Source: Zoroaster sp. YZ-2022 (taxonomy: Eukaryota; Echinodermata; Asteroidea; Forcipulatida; Zoroasteridae). From it: a DNA stretch of 64,000 nt. The stretch is taken from positions 7,376,135-7,440,134 of the forward strand of contig CM055819.1 in the NCBI GenBank assembly GCA_029582265.1, written 5' to 3'. Numbering within the stretch: position 1 is the first letter of the stretch; each line of letters opens with the position of its first letter. A program made the position numbers and the translations under genes. Of the stretch, positions 47,080 to 59,139 are shown piece by piece. The notes beneath the pieces are model-generated. The model worked only from the letters and a program-made list of their open reading frames with translations, made no database searches and was not told the origin of the DNA.

Positions 47080-49104
47080 TTTGTATCAACCTAATTTTTT
47101 AAAAGTAAAACAAAAAAACAAGAACTACGGAATGATTCAAAATTTCTAATTTTAAATCCCCCATGCTAAATTTAAGGACCTTGAAATAGTTAGAAATAAA
47201 TAAATACAGGGTTTTTTAGAATGAAAATTCATCAGGGAATTTCTTTAAGGAAATGTTTTATTTTTGTGTTATTTTCTATTTGACATTTTTGGGGGAAAAT
47301 TGAATTATTTTTGGGGAAAAATTGAATTATTTTTGGGGAAATATTGAATTATTTTTGGAACATTTGAAAACAATGCTGTCCTTAAATAATTTGTAACCTT
47401 TATAAAGTGTTACCAAGGAGCCTGGTCGAGTTTGCTCCCTTGGCCCTCCAAAACTTAGGGGAGGGGTGATCCTACGGACAATCACCACTGGGCAAAAAGC
47501 TGGTGTGAATAAACCCCCCACCCGGGTTTAAACCCATGTACAGAGCCAAATATTTTTTCCAACGGCTCTTTCAGTCCTTGGTTTTCCTAGGGGAAGATAG
47601 GCCCAGTAGTTTGGCAAATTTGAATTAGGGTTTGTTATGATTAATCCATCCCTACAATACCCATCGATTGGATCACCGTGTTTTGCTCCCTATAACAGAT
47701 TCCCCTTGTAACAAAAACCATTGTAACAAAAGCAAACCATTTCATTTTCATAAGATAGGCTAGGCCTGATGAAATAATATAATAATAATTACAAATCAAG
47801 TCGGACCCAACGATTGTCAATTCACCCTGACACTTATTACTGCTTTATTGTTCAGACATTCAGTGCCCACAAACGGATGTGGGCATAATTGTTAACCTCA
47901 TTGAGTTTTTTCCATCAATTTGACGGACATTCAATAAAGTAAATTTTTGTGGGTGTATACCTTCGTACATGTCTTATGCTGATACATTAATATTTTCCAT
48001 ACAGTGTCTTTTCTAGTATTAAAATGGGCTTCATGTAAAATTCTTTATTATCGAGCGCTCGAGTATAATAGGTCTTGTAAGTTTTAATTTTATGGTAAAT
48101 GTTTCCCTGTCTCGTAAGCCATTTTCCCTGCATAATTCGGTTACACAAGAGTGACCTAAGTTCTTAGTTAAAGCTGTAACATATAGTTTCAAATAATATG
48201 ATTAATTGTATTGTATTATATTTTGTCCCGAATCTGAAACAAACCCCTTTACCCGTTCAATAATAATAATAATCGTACTTGAAGGAGTGTTTACAAAGAG
48301 CATACTCTTTTATTTTGATTTACAAAGAAAATATATATTTGGCAGCGCAATTAATGGTAGCTTCATCTGAAGAGTTCATAAGGAAATTCTGTCTTTCTTT
48401 GCCATTTAAAATTCAAAGTGATCATTTGTTTTGATAATATCAACAAACATACATTTTCCTAAAGTCCTTGTATAGTGGACAATAAAAAAATTCTCTGACT
48501 GGAATCTTGACCAGTTATTTCCCTGTTTCAATAAACAGCTTGTGTGAATTAAGAGCATCTAAAATGGGCGGAACATGGAATGACGGTATGATGAATTATT
48601 ATCACAATACAAATATAACTCAAACTCAAATTTATTTTCACGGTATGGTAAGTCCTGAGCTTTTTTCCTCTGGTTAGGATTAATTCTGGACTCATATGTA
48701 TATTAATCTATCAGACCAGTTAGAAATGAACATGTTTCGTTATTGCATAACAAACATATCTGGTACCGGTACAGTTAATAAAGATAAACATTCATTTTAT
48801 GCAGAACACTTATTTTGTACTTTACATACTGAAATACCTGAAATGATGAAGGGACTCGTATAATAAATACAAAAATAAATAAATAATTAAAAACACGCTG
48901 GGTATATACATGTAGATAAAGTCGGCACAGCATTTTATACATAAATTATTAAGTTAATTAGACCCCAAAAATATAATGTCATAATCCTTCTTGGTCTGCA
49001 CCCATGAGAATCTCCTGGTTGGTGACAATTTTTTCATAGGGAAATATCCTATTGTGTATAGCTACGTGTATTCACATGTATTTGGTATACATTAATCCAC
49101 TGTA

Positions 49105-49701
49105 CAGGGTGTCCCCATAAAAAGTATACCGAGATAAAAATTACTGTAATGGCAAAACTACTTTATATATGGGAAAGAGAAATATATCTCTAGAAAGGGC
49201 AGAATGTCCTCTTTGCAATGGTATACAGCTTGTGATGTTATTGACACAGATGAGTGAACAAATTAGACAGATGTTAAGGGTACTGAAAGCAGGACTGTGA
49301 CAAGTTTGCATATTTGAATAACAAAGGTCCAAAAAACATTTTTTTAAACCTGCACATTTATTTTTTGAGGTAAGTAGCGAAAACAAAGCAGATTACATTG
49401 TTTTAGGTACATTCCTTGTTTTCAAGAATGTGTTGAAAAAGCAAAGGTATTTGGTATTCTGCACACTTGCATGGTTGAGCTATGTTATTCAAATATGCAA
49501 ACTTGTCACAGTCCTGCTTTCAGTACCCTTAACATCTGTCTAGTTTGTTCACTCATCTGTGTCAATAACATCACAAGCTGTATACCATTGCAAAGAGGAC
49601 ATTCTGCCCTTTCTAGAGATATATTTCTCTTTCCCATATATAAAGTAGTTTTGCCATTACAGTAATTTTTATCTCGGTATACTTTTTATGGGGACACCCT
49701 G
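49105..49701. mobile_element. Palindromic mariner-type MITE inserted in right arm
   Basis: 'cagggtgtccccataaaaag' at the left and its reverse complement at the right, with inverted ends of about 220 bp and TA on both sides. The left arm has the empty site ('gatatacagggg' region near 37830). The two ORFs here (49141-49386, 49471-49665) are the same sequence read from the two inverted ends. Confidence 0.9.
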
Positions 49702-50150
49702 TATATCAATAATCCACTGCCCAAACATTAAGCGACTACAAAATAGCTCAAGAGTTTATCGATCGATAGGATTACGGATGTCTGGTGTCCATACCCATCA
49801 ACATGCACAGCATATAGTTCAAATATAATACAAGCATTTTGGAATACAGGCATCATGTACATGTAGTTTGATTTTAAAATTGATTTTAGGGGGAGGGTTA
49901 AGAGACAATGGATATACACATCTTTTCTGCATTACTGATACATCTACTACACTAAGGACTTTGAACCAATGACTCTTGGTATGTCTTAAACGTGGCCAGA
50001 ATGCCGGGACGTTGCTGCCGTCACTTGAATTGCCCGTATCGTCAAGTCGGCATTTCAGTCATGTGTCAACAATGGACACGCCGATGGTGTGGAACTGGTC
50101 AGTGCTTAATATAAACAAAACTGAATCAGATGTGACCTATTAAGTTCTTA

Positions 50151-50396
50151 TCACGAGCCGCCGGTATACAGATAACAATAGACAAGTCCTTCGTCCATGC
50201 CATAGACGTGTCCTAACACAAACTGGTAGTTGTCAGGCTGTTGTTGTAACTTGTACGTATATAAATAGTCTGTTCCACTCTGCTTTGCTACGTAGCCGGG
50301 ATTTGCAACTGGTGATTTTGGGGAAGACTCTCCTTTTTGATGACTCATTGCATTTATAGGAATGATCCATTCACTTTTATAAACATTTATTATCAT
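50151..50396 (-). CDS. Unknown 81-residue ORF in right arm
   Basis: Inverted copy of 37135-37383; differs by loss of one Ser in the Ser run. No recognisable domain. Confidence 0.35.
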   Translation of the reverse strand: MIINVYKSEWIIPINAMSHQKGESSPKSPVANPGYVAKQSGTDYLYTYKLQQQPDNYQFVLGHVYGMDEGLVYCYLYTGGS

Positions 50397-51423
50397 AGTT
50401 ATGCATAGGTATTTTATTATTATTTTTTATGAAGGGCCATTTAACCGTACATACATAAGGTTTTTAAATTTAATTTTATGAAGGACCTTTTTAAATAAGA
50501 ACAGTGTAGTTGGTATTTTCAAACCTAACAATACACAACATTTTATACAGGTTGAGATATATGAGTTAATGGGTGTAACTTGTGTAGCTATACAGATTTT
50601 ATTTTAATGAATGACAAATTTGCCGCACTATTCGCAAGAGTGAATGTTAAACTTTCGGTTATCATCCTGTCGGGGTCCAATTAGCGGTAAACACACTTGT
50701 TTAGACGTGGTGGTGCACGACTTCATACCTTCATTGCACACGTTGTGCTAATATAATCTTGACCATAGTCAATCACTACGTGTTGTTTGTGTGAACTTAC
50801 AAAGGCCACGCGACCATTGTTGACCAATGTTTCGTTCGGTCATAAACGCAGGCCTGTTCGAACACGTTCCTACAGCTAGACAGCAGACGACAACGAACCA
50901 TGCGACACTGTTCGGTCTATAGACTCGTATATTATTGAACCAGGGGAAATAGTTGACAACATTTTGCCGACTTGTAATCTCTGTTCACCTACAATATTTA
51001 CAACCCACCCCGATCGCTATAATCGATCCACCCAACCTTTCGGTTACATGCAGTTAACTCCGCCCCTATCGAGGACCAGTGTGATCCACATCGATGATCC
51101 ACATGTGGATCATGATCCACCTGCCGAAACGGAGGTCATATGCCCCTTCTACAATGTATACTACTACTGACAAAGTACATCTGAGGCCCTGTCGTCGAGT
51201 AGCTCACGATGTCCCTCGGGGGACTAACTTGCAGCAATCTCAACCTTCCTGGGCATTCTTTTTATGGACTTTGTCCAGTGGACTACTGCTAATTTTAAAC
51301 CCTGGTGATTTTCTTTATATAAATACTTTGGTCGAGTTTACAGTGAGCCTGATTCTAACTGGCTTTAAAGGTCCTGTGAAATTAAGTTTTTTTTTTCATT
51401 GTATACAATAAAGTATGCCTACT

Positions 51424-53082
51424 CAGGGTTCGTACACTTTTTTACTTAGATAATTCCATGACTTTCCATGACCTTTACAACAAGTATTCCATGACTTTTC
51501 CATGACTTTTCGATTCGCGGCCAACATTAACAATGCGAATCTAAGTAGATTCGGATAACACCAGTGTTCTAGCCAGGCATGCCCGATATACGCTATAAAA
51601 AATACCGATACGCTATAAATCGGCCGATACGCTATCGATACGCTATAATTTTATTCCATGGTTAAAAAAAAAACACCCCAAAATTTCCTTTGTTCAGTTC
51701 GAGAACTAATTGTGAACAACAATAATTTGTTGCCAGTGAGGGATTTATTTCATCTTGAAGGAAGCTTTATTGATACATTTTAATTGGCCGGCAACTTTGT
51801 TTCTTTTCAAGAGAATGTTTTTGATGCACCGCATTTGTAACTATACGGCCTGCCGCGATCTATTTATAAGCATTCAACGTTAAACGACACTGGTTCCGCT
51901 ACCACTCTGCTTAGGCAAAAACCAGATGAGCGGGTACCCGCGTGCCAGGCAGAGTGGGACCCACGCGTGTTTAGTTTATAATAGCTTGTAAACCAGCCAA
52001 GAACCAGGTCCCAGAGGTTATTGTCTCTTGGTCTGGGAGTGTAAAACCACAACCTGTCAGTCATTGTCAAGTGAACAATAGCCCCAACTCTTGTCTTGGC
52101 TCTAATCCCAAATTGATACATTCAACATTCCAAAGTCGGCAGACATTTCTTTGATGTGAACTTGTGACCCAGAAATTGTGTCTTTTTGGTTGCCGGTTGT
52201 CTCGTTTCTTTTTCTTTTAAAACCAGTTTGCGTTGGGAATAAAAAAAAGTTTTTCTGGGCCCCTGTGCAGGTTTCTTTTTCACACACAAACACGTGTTTT
52301 TTTTTGCGTGAATTTTTTTTTGGTTACGTCAATGAAACTAAGACGAGACACCCCCATTTAGCTTATTAGCAGATAAATTGGCGAGTTTTCCGTGGGAATT
52401 ATAGCCAGGAGGCGTGTTGGTGTTGCGTCTTTAGAAGTCCACCGAGCCCTCGAAAGAATTCTTCGTCGTATTTACACGTCAACCGAGCATGGAGGAAGGA
52501 TTCCTTCCCATTATCCGAGTGGCGTGGTACCGAGTAACAATGGGACAATGGTGCACGGTAATTGGTCTATAGAAATCTTAGTACACCGCAGCTTTACAGA
52601 TTTCAACGGAGACAAAGACAAAGGTGTGGAACAGGTTTACGAGTGCCCCCGCACAACCACCCATGTGAAGCGAGCCCGTTTACACGGCCCCCGCTCTTGT
52701 GACGAACAAGTGTTGCACATTAACATGTCAACCGAAGCACGAGCACTGCCAAAATGGCGTGTTTTCACGTCACCCGAAAGGACAATGGAAGCTTCCACAG
52801 CGTGTGGTCACATCTTCTGTGCACGTCACTTTACGCACGTGGCTCGTTATCACGTCAACCGGGCATGCTTACAAATATTCCCGAGTTTCCTATGGCGTGT
52901 TTAGACGCTCTCCGATCCGTGGTGCGAAAAAAAACGCGAACTGGTTTTAATAAGTCTTAAAATTCCATGACTTTCCATGACTTTTAAAGAAGTTCACCCT
53001 TTTCCATGACTTTCAAGGCCTGGAAAATGCAAAAGCAAAATTCCCTGACTTTCCAGGTTTTCCATGACCCGTACGAACCCTG
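51424..53082. mobile_element. hAT-like non-autonomous element, ~1.66 kb
   Basis: Perfect 12-bp inverted ends 'cagggttcgtac' / 'gtacgaaccctg', followed on both sides by runs of 'tttccatgactttcc' in opposite orientation. 'ctact' borders both ends but a full 8-bp duplication is not visible. Ends of this type belong, as I recall, to widespread hAT MITEs. The interior holds 'gatacgctataa' repeats (51590-51655) and a 170-codon frame with repeated 'cacgtcaaccg' words. No transposase. Confidence 0.7.
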
Positions 53083-53355
53083 CTACTGGAACATATATTT
53101 GTCATTTGTAAATTTTTCCCCTCACGTTTATACCATAAAAATATTAATTTTTAAATTTAGGGGGTGCGCTTCGACACGCCCATACCCCCTCATTAACATA
53201 AAATTTGTGACGTACACTGAGGCGATTCCCGATCCACGATCCACAGCACTTGCCCAAGTATGCGTCGTATACAGCGCACCACTGCATGCAGAGTGTTGCT
53301 AGAGAAAAAGTTTCCTCAAGTTATCTGTCAGGTTTGAAGCTTATTATTTTCGATA

Positions 53356-53700
53356 ATGCCATCGAGGTGTGTCGCTGCAGGTTGCAGCAACACCACCAAA
53401 GACGGTGTTAGTCTACACCGATTTCCGTCTGATCCAAAATACAGACGTATTTGGACAACTAAAGTGAAGCTGACCAGAGCGAAGTGGTCGGGACCGACGG
53501 AACACTCATTCTTATGTAGACTTTGTAGTGCACAGCTCGAGCAGACATGCTTTGAACGAAGCCTTCACAGCCAGTTCGGTATGGCTTATTAGGCCATGCT
53601 GCTACCAGATGCAATTCCAATGATATTCCCGCTAAGTAAGAAGGCAGGGAAGGCTCCAACGAAGAAAAAAGGTGCTTTTTTAAAGCTAGAAAGACTCAGG
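53356..53700 (+). pseudogene. THAP-domain exon, decayed
   Basis: MPSRCVAAGCSNTTKDGVSL starts a THAP zinc finger: C5-x4-C10, Trp33, and GPTEHSFLC (Pro47). The last zinc ligand, normally His in a C-x2-H pair, reads Gln (CSAQ at about residue 60), and an in-frame TAG follows at 53590. The frame continues beyond it (AMLLPDAIPMIFP) to a good donor 'ggtaagt' at 53701, as THAP first exons usually do. THAP domains bind DNA in host regulators and in P-element-like transposases; which this was cannot be told. It lies antisense within the UBE2O intron. Confidence 0.7.
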
Positions 53701-54247
53701 GTAAGTGGCCATTTAATAATACTCCCATGCATAACCCAGTCCACTTCCGTGCAAAACGACATGTTCACACCATGCTCACCGTTCACGGCATGAAAACATG
53801 CCGTGATTTTCCGCATTAATAAAAACATCGTGTCTGATTTTATATCCTGGCAAGACCAACATAACAACATTAAACCTTTCTCATTATGCCTGCGCTTGTT
53901 TTGAGTTTTTTAAATGATCAGAACTTTGACTCAACTGTTTCTGTTATTTCATAAAATAACACCGTAATGTTAGCATTGCCTTCGGTGTGTTTTCCGACCG
54001 CATGATGGGGGCTTGCGCTGCATTTCACGGTACATAGAAATTCTCTGCCTTTGTGTACGTCACGAACGTTTCGTTAAAACTTCGAAAATACGGGGGGGTA
54101 AATTTTTCATTATTAGATAAACAATTAATAATCCACTCGAAACAAAAAAAAACATTTAAAATTGTTTTTAATTCATACCAATCAATATAACAACACCAAG
54201 AAATAAAGTTTGGTAAATACACTCTTCACAGGACCTTTAATACATAC

Positions 54248-54327
54248 CTGTAACCGTGTTTGCGGCAAAAGCTAACAGTCTCCTCATGGAACACCTCTGG
54301 GGGGTTGGTCAACATATTAGTCATAGA
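54248..54327 (-). CDS. UBE2O: UBE2O, penultimate exon
   Basis: 80 nt between acceptor 'gtttgcag' and donor 'gtatgt'. Encodes SMTNMLTNPPEVFHEETVSF... ending GY plus two bases of Arg. It corresponds to QSMTQLVRRPPEVFEQEI in vertebrate UBE2O, the helix after the UBC fold. Confidence 0.9.
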
Positions 54328-55316
54328 CTGCAAACCAAATTGGGGGGGAAAAAACCAAAAAAACGGAGATAAGTTCATGACACAAATTCACTGGCAAACT
54401 CAAAAAAGGTGTGCGTAATAAACTTGAATGGATACCTGCTTGCATCATGGTTGCATGTAGCCATTTATTCAAGTCGTAACCCAGCAACCCAGAATACAAC
54501 GCCTGAAACAAGACCACGTATGCACAGCTACTAATGAATTATTCATTAAAAAAAATGAATAATTTATGTATGTAAATTTATTTAAACCAATCACCGTAAG
54601 TAAAATGTTAGGCTCATCTATATTTAAATAAGTGTACCACAACAAACTAGTTCCCTAATACACCAAATCGTTAGAGAAATATAAAGAAAAAACATAAGAG
54701 CACAGAACGGACTGTTGAAGACCCTTGGGGTGTCGCCACTCATGCGCGTGGTCTTTTTTCGTGCTTTGTGTTCCGGGTTGCCGTGTGGGCCTTGAGTAAA
54801 GGCTAGCTTGCATGCAACTGCATTGTTCGCCTGATAACAGTGCTGTGAAGTGGCTGTCTCAGCTAGTTACAGCTAGTTGCTGTCGCCGGTAATCGGCCGT
54901 TTGTCATGCACAGACCTCTTTGCAAAGACCATAGTGTGCATGCACAAGCTGATTCGCATAATCAGACAAAATACTGTAAAATTGTCCTTACATTGCCCCA
55001 GATATTGTCTATCAATGTTACAACCACAATGAATAACAGTTAACCATGCTTTTTTTCCCATTGTGTTTAGCTCAGTTTAACAACTACGAAGATGGTTTGA
55101 TTACAAACTACATAGTAATTTACAAGGAAATGTGATCGATGATAGGCAGCTAGACCGAGATGCAACGTGTGAGTATATTTGTGAAGAAGTCCATGGAAGA
55201 AAAATGATACGTTTTCCTACGCTACTGCTGTGGGAACAAAGTGATGTTATTGGTGGTTAATCACATGATACATCAGAGTATGATGTGCAGAGTAGGCAGG
55301 GCCTGGGGACACTCAC

Positions 55317-55496
55317 CTGAACCATCTTCAAGATGGCCGTCTCGTTGTACAGCCTGCTGTTCTCCGTTCCAGGCTGAGAGCCCCGATGCTTCTCATAGCC
55401 GGCCTCATTGTAGTATGGCTCACTCACCAGAATCAAGCCTTGAATGGAGACCAGCACTTGCAAGAGGTTAGACTTACTGGTCCACATCTCACTGCC
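55317..55496 (-). CDS. UBE2O: UBE2O, UBC domain C-terminal exon
   Basis: 180 nt, phase 0 at both sides (acceptor 'ctttgacag', donor 'gtgagt'). [20 protein letters not shown] and [14 protein letters not shown] match the vertebrate UBE2O segment [25 protein letters not shown] nearly residue for residue. This is the part of the E2 fold after the catalytic Cys. Confidence 0.95.
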
Positions 55497-55610
55497 CTGT
55501 CAAAGGACAAAGGTCAAATGTCGGGTCAATGTGAATCTGATCTGTCTTGACAATGATCATAATAAATACAATGATCTGGCTTGTCAAACAAAATTACAGA
55601 ATGACCATAA

Positions 55611-55975
55611 GGCCAACAAAAAAAAGTCCCTGGTTTCTGGTCTCCACCCGCGTCGCCTCAGACCCGCGTGTCGGCATTTTTAATTTTCTTTTTGTTGTTG
55701 TCCAATTGCAGCCAAAATTGCTGGATCGATTTGAATTCTGCCGTGCTGTGCTTTAAATGACTTTTTCCACATAGGGGTATGAATGTTTGCCCGATTTCTG
55801 AGGCCTCTCTTAGCCACCATACTTTGTATATGGGAAATTTGGTCCCCGCGTATACAATGTATCACATATTTCCCTTTTGGCAAAAAAAAAGAGATGGCCG
55901 AAAAAAAAAAGCGCGTCACCGCACCGATTTTGAAGCCGACTGATGACCAGAAACTGAAGACTTTTTTGGGGGGCC
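55611..55975 (+). mobile_element. MITE family M1, complete copy
   Basis: 365 bp, GGCC at both ends, TAA duplicated at 55608-55610 and 55976-55978. This copy, with that at 29972, defines the family as Harbinger-like. Confidence 0.85.
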
Positions 55976-56645
55976 TAAAGACAGTAGCGTAAATCTGTGT
56001 TGAAAAGTGCGGAGATGATTTTTGAAATTTGTGCGTATAATGTACAAAGAAATACTGCAACGCACAACCAATCATAATCCCTTGGCTATAATAAAGATGA
56101 CACCCAAATGGACAAAGAAACATACAAGTAATAAACAAACTAAACAAATTAAATTTTCCCCTTTTTTGCTTGTGCTTCACAAACTATTAGCTTATTGTCA
56201 TGTGCCCGGAAGAAGGTTGTAAGGTTCTACGACCTCCTTTCGGGCACACAAAGTACAACTTTTTGTCCCAGCAGAAGGTCGTAAGCAATAAAATGGCTTC
56301 TTTGAAGAAAAAAAAGTAGGGCATAACTGTTATATATTTGTTGCTAGAAGTACTCCCAAGACATGTTTTTTCCATTCCCATGTGAAATTTAACTTTCCTA
56401 CTTATTTAACTTATAATGACTTATAAATGGCAGAAAAACGACCAAACTTTCGCACTCAGTTTTCTTGAAACACAATTTTGCACATTAATTGCTTACGACC
56501 TTTTGCTGGTCACACTTTCGTTACGTCCTTCTTCCGAGCACACGACGTTATTATTTTTTTCTGTACCACATTACAAATTATGGGGAGTTGATCCAAGGAG
56601 TGGAATATTGTCAAATATAGATTTTTTGTTTAATTCTCAGCATAC

Positions 56646-56849
56646 CTTCCCAGTCCATGTTCCAAGTAGACTGACACACACTTTACCATCATTGTAAAGA
56701 TTTGGGTTGAGGCGGCCACTACAGTAGGCATGGAAGTGCATGATGGGTGGTGATTTAGGGTAGTCTTTGGGAAGACGGGCGTCAAAGTAGAAAAGCCCAT
56801 TCTCATAAGGGGTGTTACTTGGGCCTTCAAACAGTACTGAGAACAGATC
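56646..56849 (-). CDS. UBE2O: UBE2O, UBC core exon with catalytic cysteine
   Basis: 204 nt, phase 0 at both ends. Reads [20 protein letters not shown], then the proline-rich YPKSPP loop, [18 protein letters not shown] and [10 protein letters not shown]. The Cys in KVCVSLLG is the E2 active-site residue (C1040 in the human protein, from memory). UBE2O is an E3-independent ubiquitin-conjugating enzyme that transfers ubiquitin directly to substrates such as unassembled ribosomal and globin subunits. All core residues look intact. Confidence 0.96.
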
Positions 56850-56889
56850 CTGGCAAAATATAACAAAAACTTATGAAAACCATACATCA

Positions 56890-57184
56890 ATACCCAATTT
56901 CATAGAGCCGCTAAGCGGCCGACTTTTTTGCTTACTGTATGTTTTTCATTTCATAGCGCTGCTAACCGTTAAGCATAGAGAAAGGCACGCTAACTTGCCG
57001 GCCGTTATTGCTAGCAAATGAGTGACGCAACAATACAAATCCGTGGTGAACGACTGAACGTGCACGCACCGCTCTGAATTTTCTTGCTAACCTGTGAAAT
57101 ACCCTTATGCTTAAGCAATTTATTTCTGCTGTAGTCAGCACGAAAATTTGCTTACCGGTAAGCAGCGCCATGAAATTGGGCCCG
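56890..57184. mobile_element. MITE family M3 copy
   Basis: 'cccaatttcatagagccgct' at the left pairs with 'gcagcgccatgaaattgggc' at the right. Lies in a UBE2O intron just upstream of the catalytic exon. Confidence 0.75.
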
Positions 57185-57353
57185 ATCTTCATCACATAAG
57201 AACCATGTTATTTTCTACAACCAAGTCTATTAGACTCGGAGTGAGTACAAAATAGGCATGAGCCTATTTATTCATATACATTACATTCACAACCTGTGTA
57301 TTATGCTTTTTCGACTCATCTTAGTGTAATAGATACAGCATTATTTACATTAA

Positions 57354-57608
57354 CCCTAACCCCCTAGGTATTCTGGCTAGGAACCTTCCTGAATCCTCCA
57401 TAAATCCATCAGTGCACTTTTGGAAACATGCCCTTATCTTCAAAATGCACCATGCATTTTCGTTGATCTTTCATATTCAGCACTTACGGCCTGTACTTCT
57501 TGCCAGGTTGCCCCATTTGAAGAGGTGAAAGTACCAGTTTCCAACAGTGCTGAATTTTCCCCCAAAAGTGCCCCTTGGAGGATTCTGCAGGATATGGGGT
57601 GGTTAGGG
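57354..57608. mobile_element. TTAA MITE family M4 copy
   Basis: TTAA plus 'ccctaaccccctaggt' at the left, 'tggttaggg' plus TTAA at the right. Internal 'ttccttgaatcctcc'-like words match the copy at 60155-60773. Confidence 0.75.
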
Positions 57609-57740
57609 TTAATCTGGTCATGTTTCTGAAGACATCATTAACGTCTCTGCATCTCAAGAAATATCACAAGGTGCTACTGTCACTCAGTGTCGCATCTTTT
57701 ATTGATTTTGAACATAAACCAAGCCATTATGGTACATTAC

Positions 57741-57803
57741 CATTCTATCAGCAAAGCCTTTTACTCTGATGCCTTGTGGAAGCGATGTCTGGAGTAAGCG
57801 CAT
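57741..57803 (-). CDS. UBE2O: UBE2O, 63-nt exon before UBC core
   Basis: 21 codons, phase 0, acceptor 'ctattgtag', donor 'gtaatg'. MRLLQTSLPQGIRVKGFADR corresponds to [21 protein letters not shown] of vertebrate UBE2O, the first helix of the E2 fold. Confidence 0.92.
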
Positions 57804-58344
57804 CTACAATAGAGAAAAATGTCCCGTCAATATTTACTGGCTATCGGTCATCTTTCAAAAAAGGTACACAATACCGTTTGTTAGGTATAATCAAGAATAC
57901 CTATCATTTCACCAGACATAATATTAATAATAATTTATTCATGTATATTGCATGAATTCCATATGTTTGAATGCACATTACTTAAAAACACACTAAAAGC
58001 GTAACAAATATTTAAAAACTGTTTTTGCAAATTACACAAAGTTCATAAGAACAAATATACCTAGGCCTAAATCAATGAATCCTAAAAAAAAATATCCAGC
58101 CAGCTTATACAACAAAATAAACAATTATAAAACTTTAAAAAAATGTCACAATAACCACCATGAACAAACCCACAAGAAAACACGACGCACATGACAGCAA
58201 AGATCTGTTCAATCTACATGACTTCACAAACTAAACACTTCACAAACACCACTGAAAATTATGCCTTTTTATATCGTTAAGGGAACACTGCTACATGGCA
58301 TTCTTATGTCAAAACTTGACTATTAAAAACCCTCCTACAATCAG

Positions 58345-58635
58345 TGCAATTTTTGAAACAACCCATTCAGGCCACTCCAAGCCATTAGCTGTTGCCAGTG
58401 GCCTCCTATGGTTACCCTTCTGTGCACTGTCACACCACTGAGATTGCAGGGTAAAGGTGGTCTCCCATTGATACATTGCAGGCCATACTAATATGTTCAA
58501 ACATTTACAGTGGCCTTGGGTGGCACACAGTTGATTTTGTAAGATTACTTGGAAAGGACAGCAGGCTTGTACATGTATGTACTGAAGGTTGCTAAAGAAC
58601 AGAATTTAGTGGATCGGAGTGGCCTCCATGTGTAG
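58345..58635 (+). repeat. Dispersed repeat, intact relative of 33600-35060
   Basis: Shares 'ggtctcccattgatacattg' and 'agattacttggaaaggacag' with the copy at 33.6-35.1 kb, without the piggyBac-like insertion. Confidence 0.75.
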
Positions 58636-58744
58636 GAGGGTTAAAGATACGTCAGATGGCAGTGTTCTCTCAACCATATAAACAAAAATAACATATTATC
58701 CATAGTTTGATGAAATTCTTGGCATTGGGTGATCAACAACTGAT

Positions 58745-58997
58745 TTAATTTTGCCCTACACCGACGTGTGTATAGCACTGTATACTCAGCGCTTTCCGAG
58801 TGTTTGTGGAAAAAACTTCACAGGCGACTCGGGCGGGATTCGAACCCACGACCTCCTGCTTACTGGTAAGACGTCTTACTAGTAAGCAGGTCATGGGTTC
58901 GAATCCCGCCCGAGTCGCCTGTGAAGTTTTTTCCACAAACACTCGGAAAGTGCTGGGTATACAGTGCAATACACATGTCGGTGTAGGGCAAAATTAA
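58745..58997. repeat. Palindrome made of two inverted tRNA-like units
   Basis: 'aattttgccctacaccgacg' at the left pairs with the right end ('cggtgtagggcaaaatt'). Stems are about 110 bp and meet at 'taagacgtctta'. Each stem contains a Pol III B-box-like 'gggttcgaatccc'. It looks like a tRNA-derived repeat duplicated head-to-head. Confidence 0.85.
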
Positions 58998-59139
58998 AAT
59001 CAACATATTATCCAATTAATGATTTTACAGCTATGTATGTATCATCCTAAAGCACTTAAATAAAGAGGGTGTGTACTTTCAAGATTATATGTAATCCGAA
59101 GTCTATTACCTATATGAAGTGTGCCAGTCATGTACTTAC

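Larger units (their letters stand above)
48250..51165 (-). repeat. Right arm of large inverted duplication in UBE2O last intron
   Basis: Reverse-complement copy of 36348-38767. It is longer because a 597-bp mariner-type MITE (49105-49701) and a small extra stretch near 50440-50480 are present only here. The 'tggatca' iterons at its outer end match those of the left arm. Confidence 0.88.

Noticed and set aside
49141..49665. Two nearly identical ORFs of 81 and 64 codons
   Set aside because: They are the two inverted ends of one palindromic MITE, read outward.
52392..52960. 170-codon ORF inside the hAT-like element
   Set aside because: No transposase motifs; built from repeated 'cacgtcaaccg' words with overlapping open frames.
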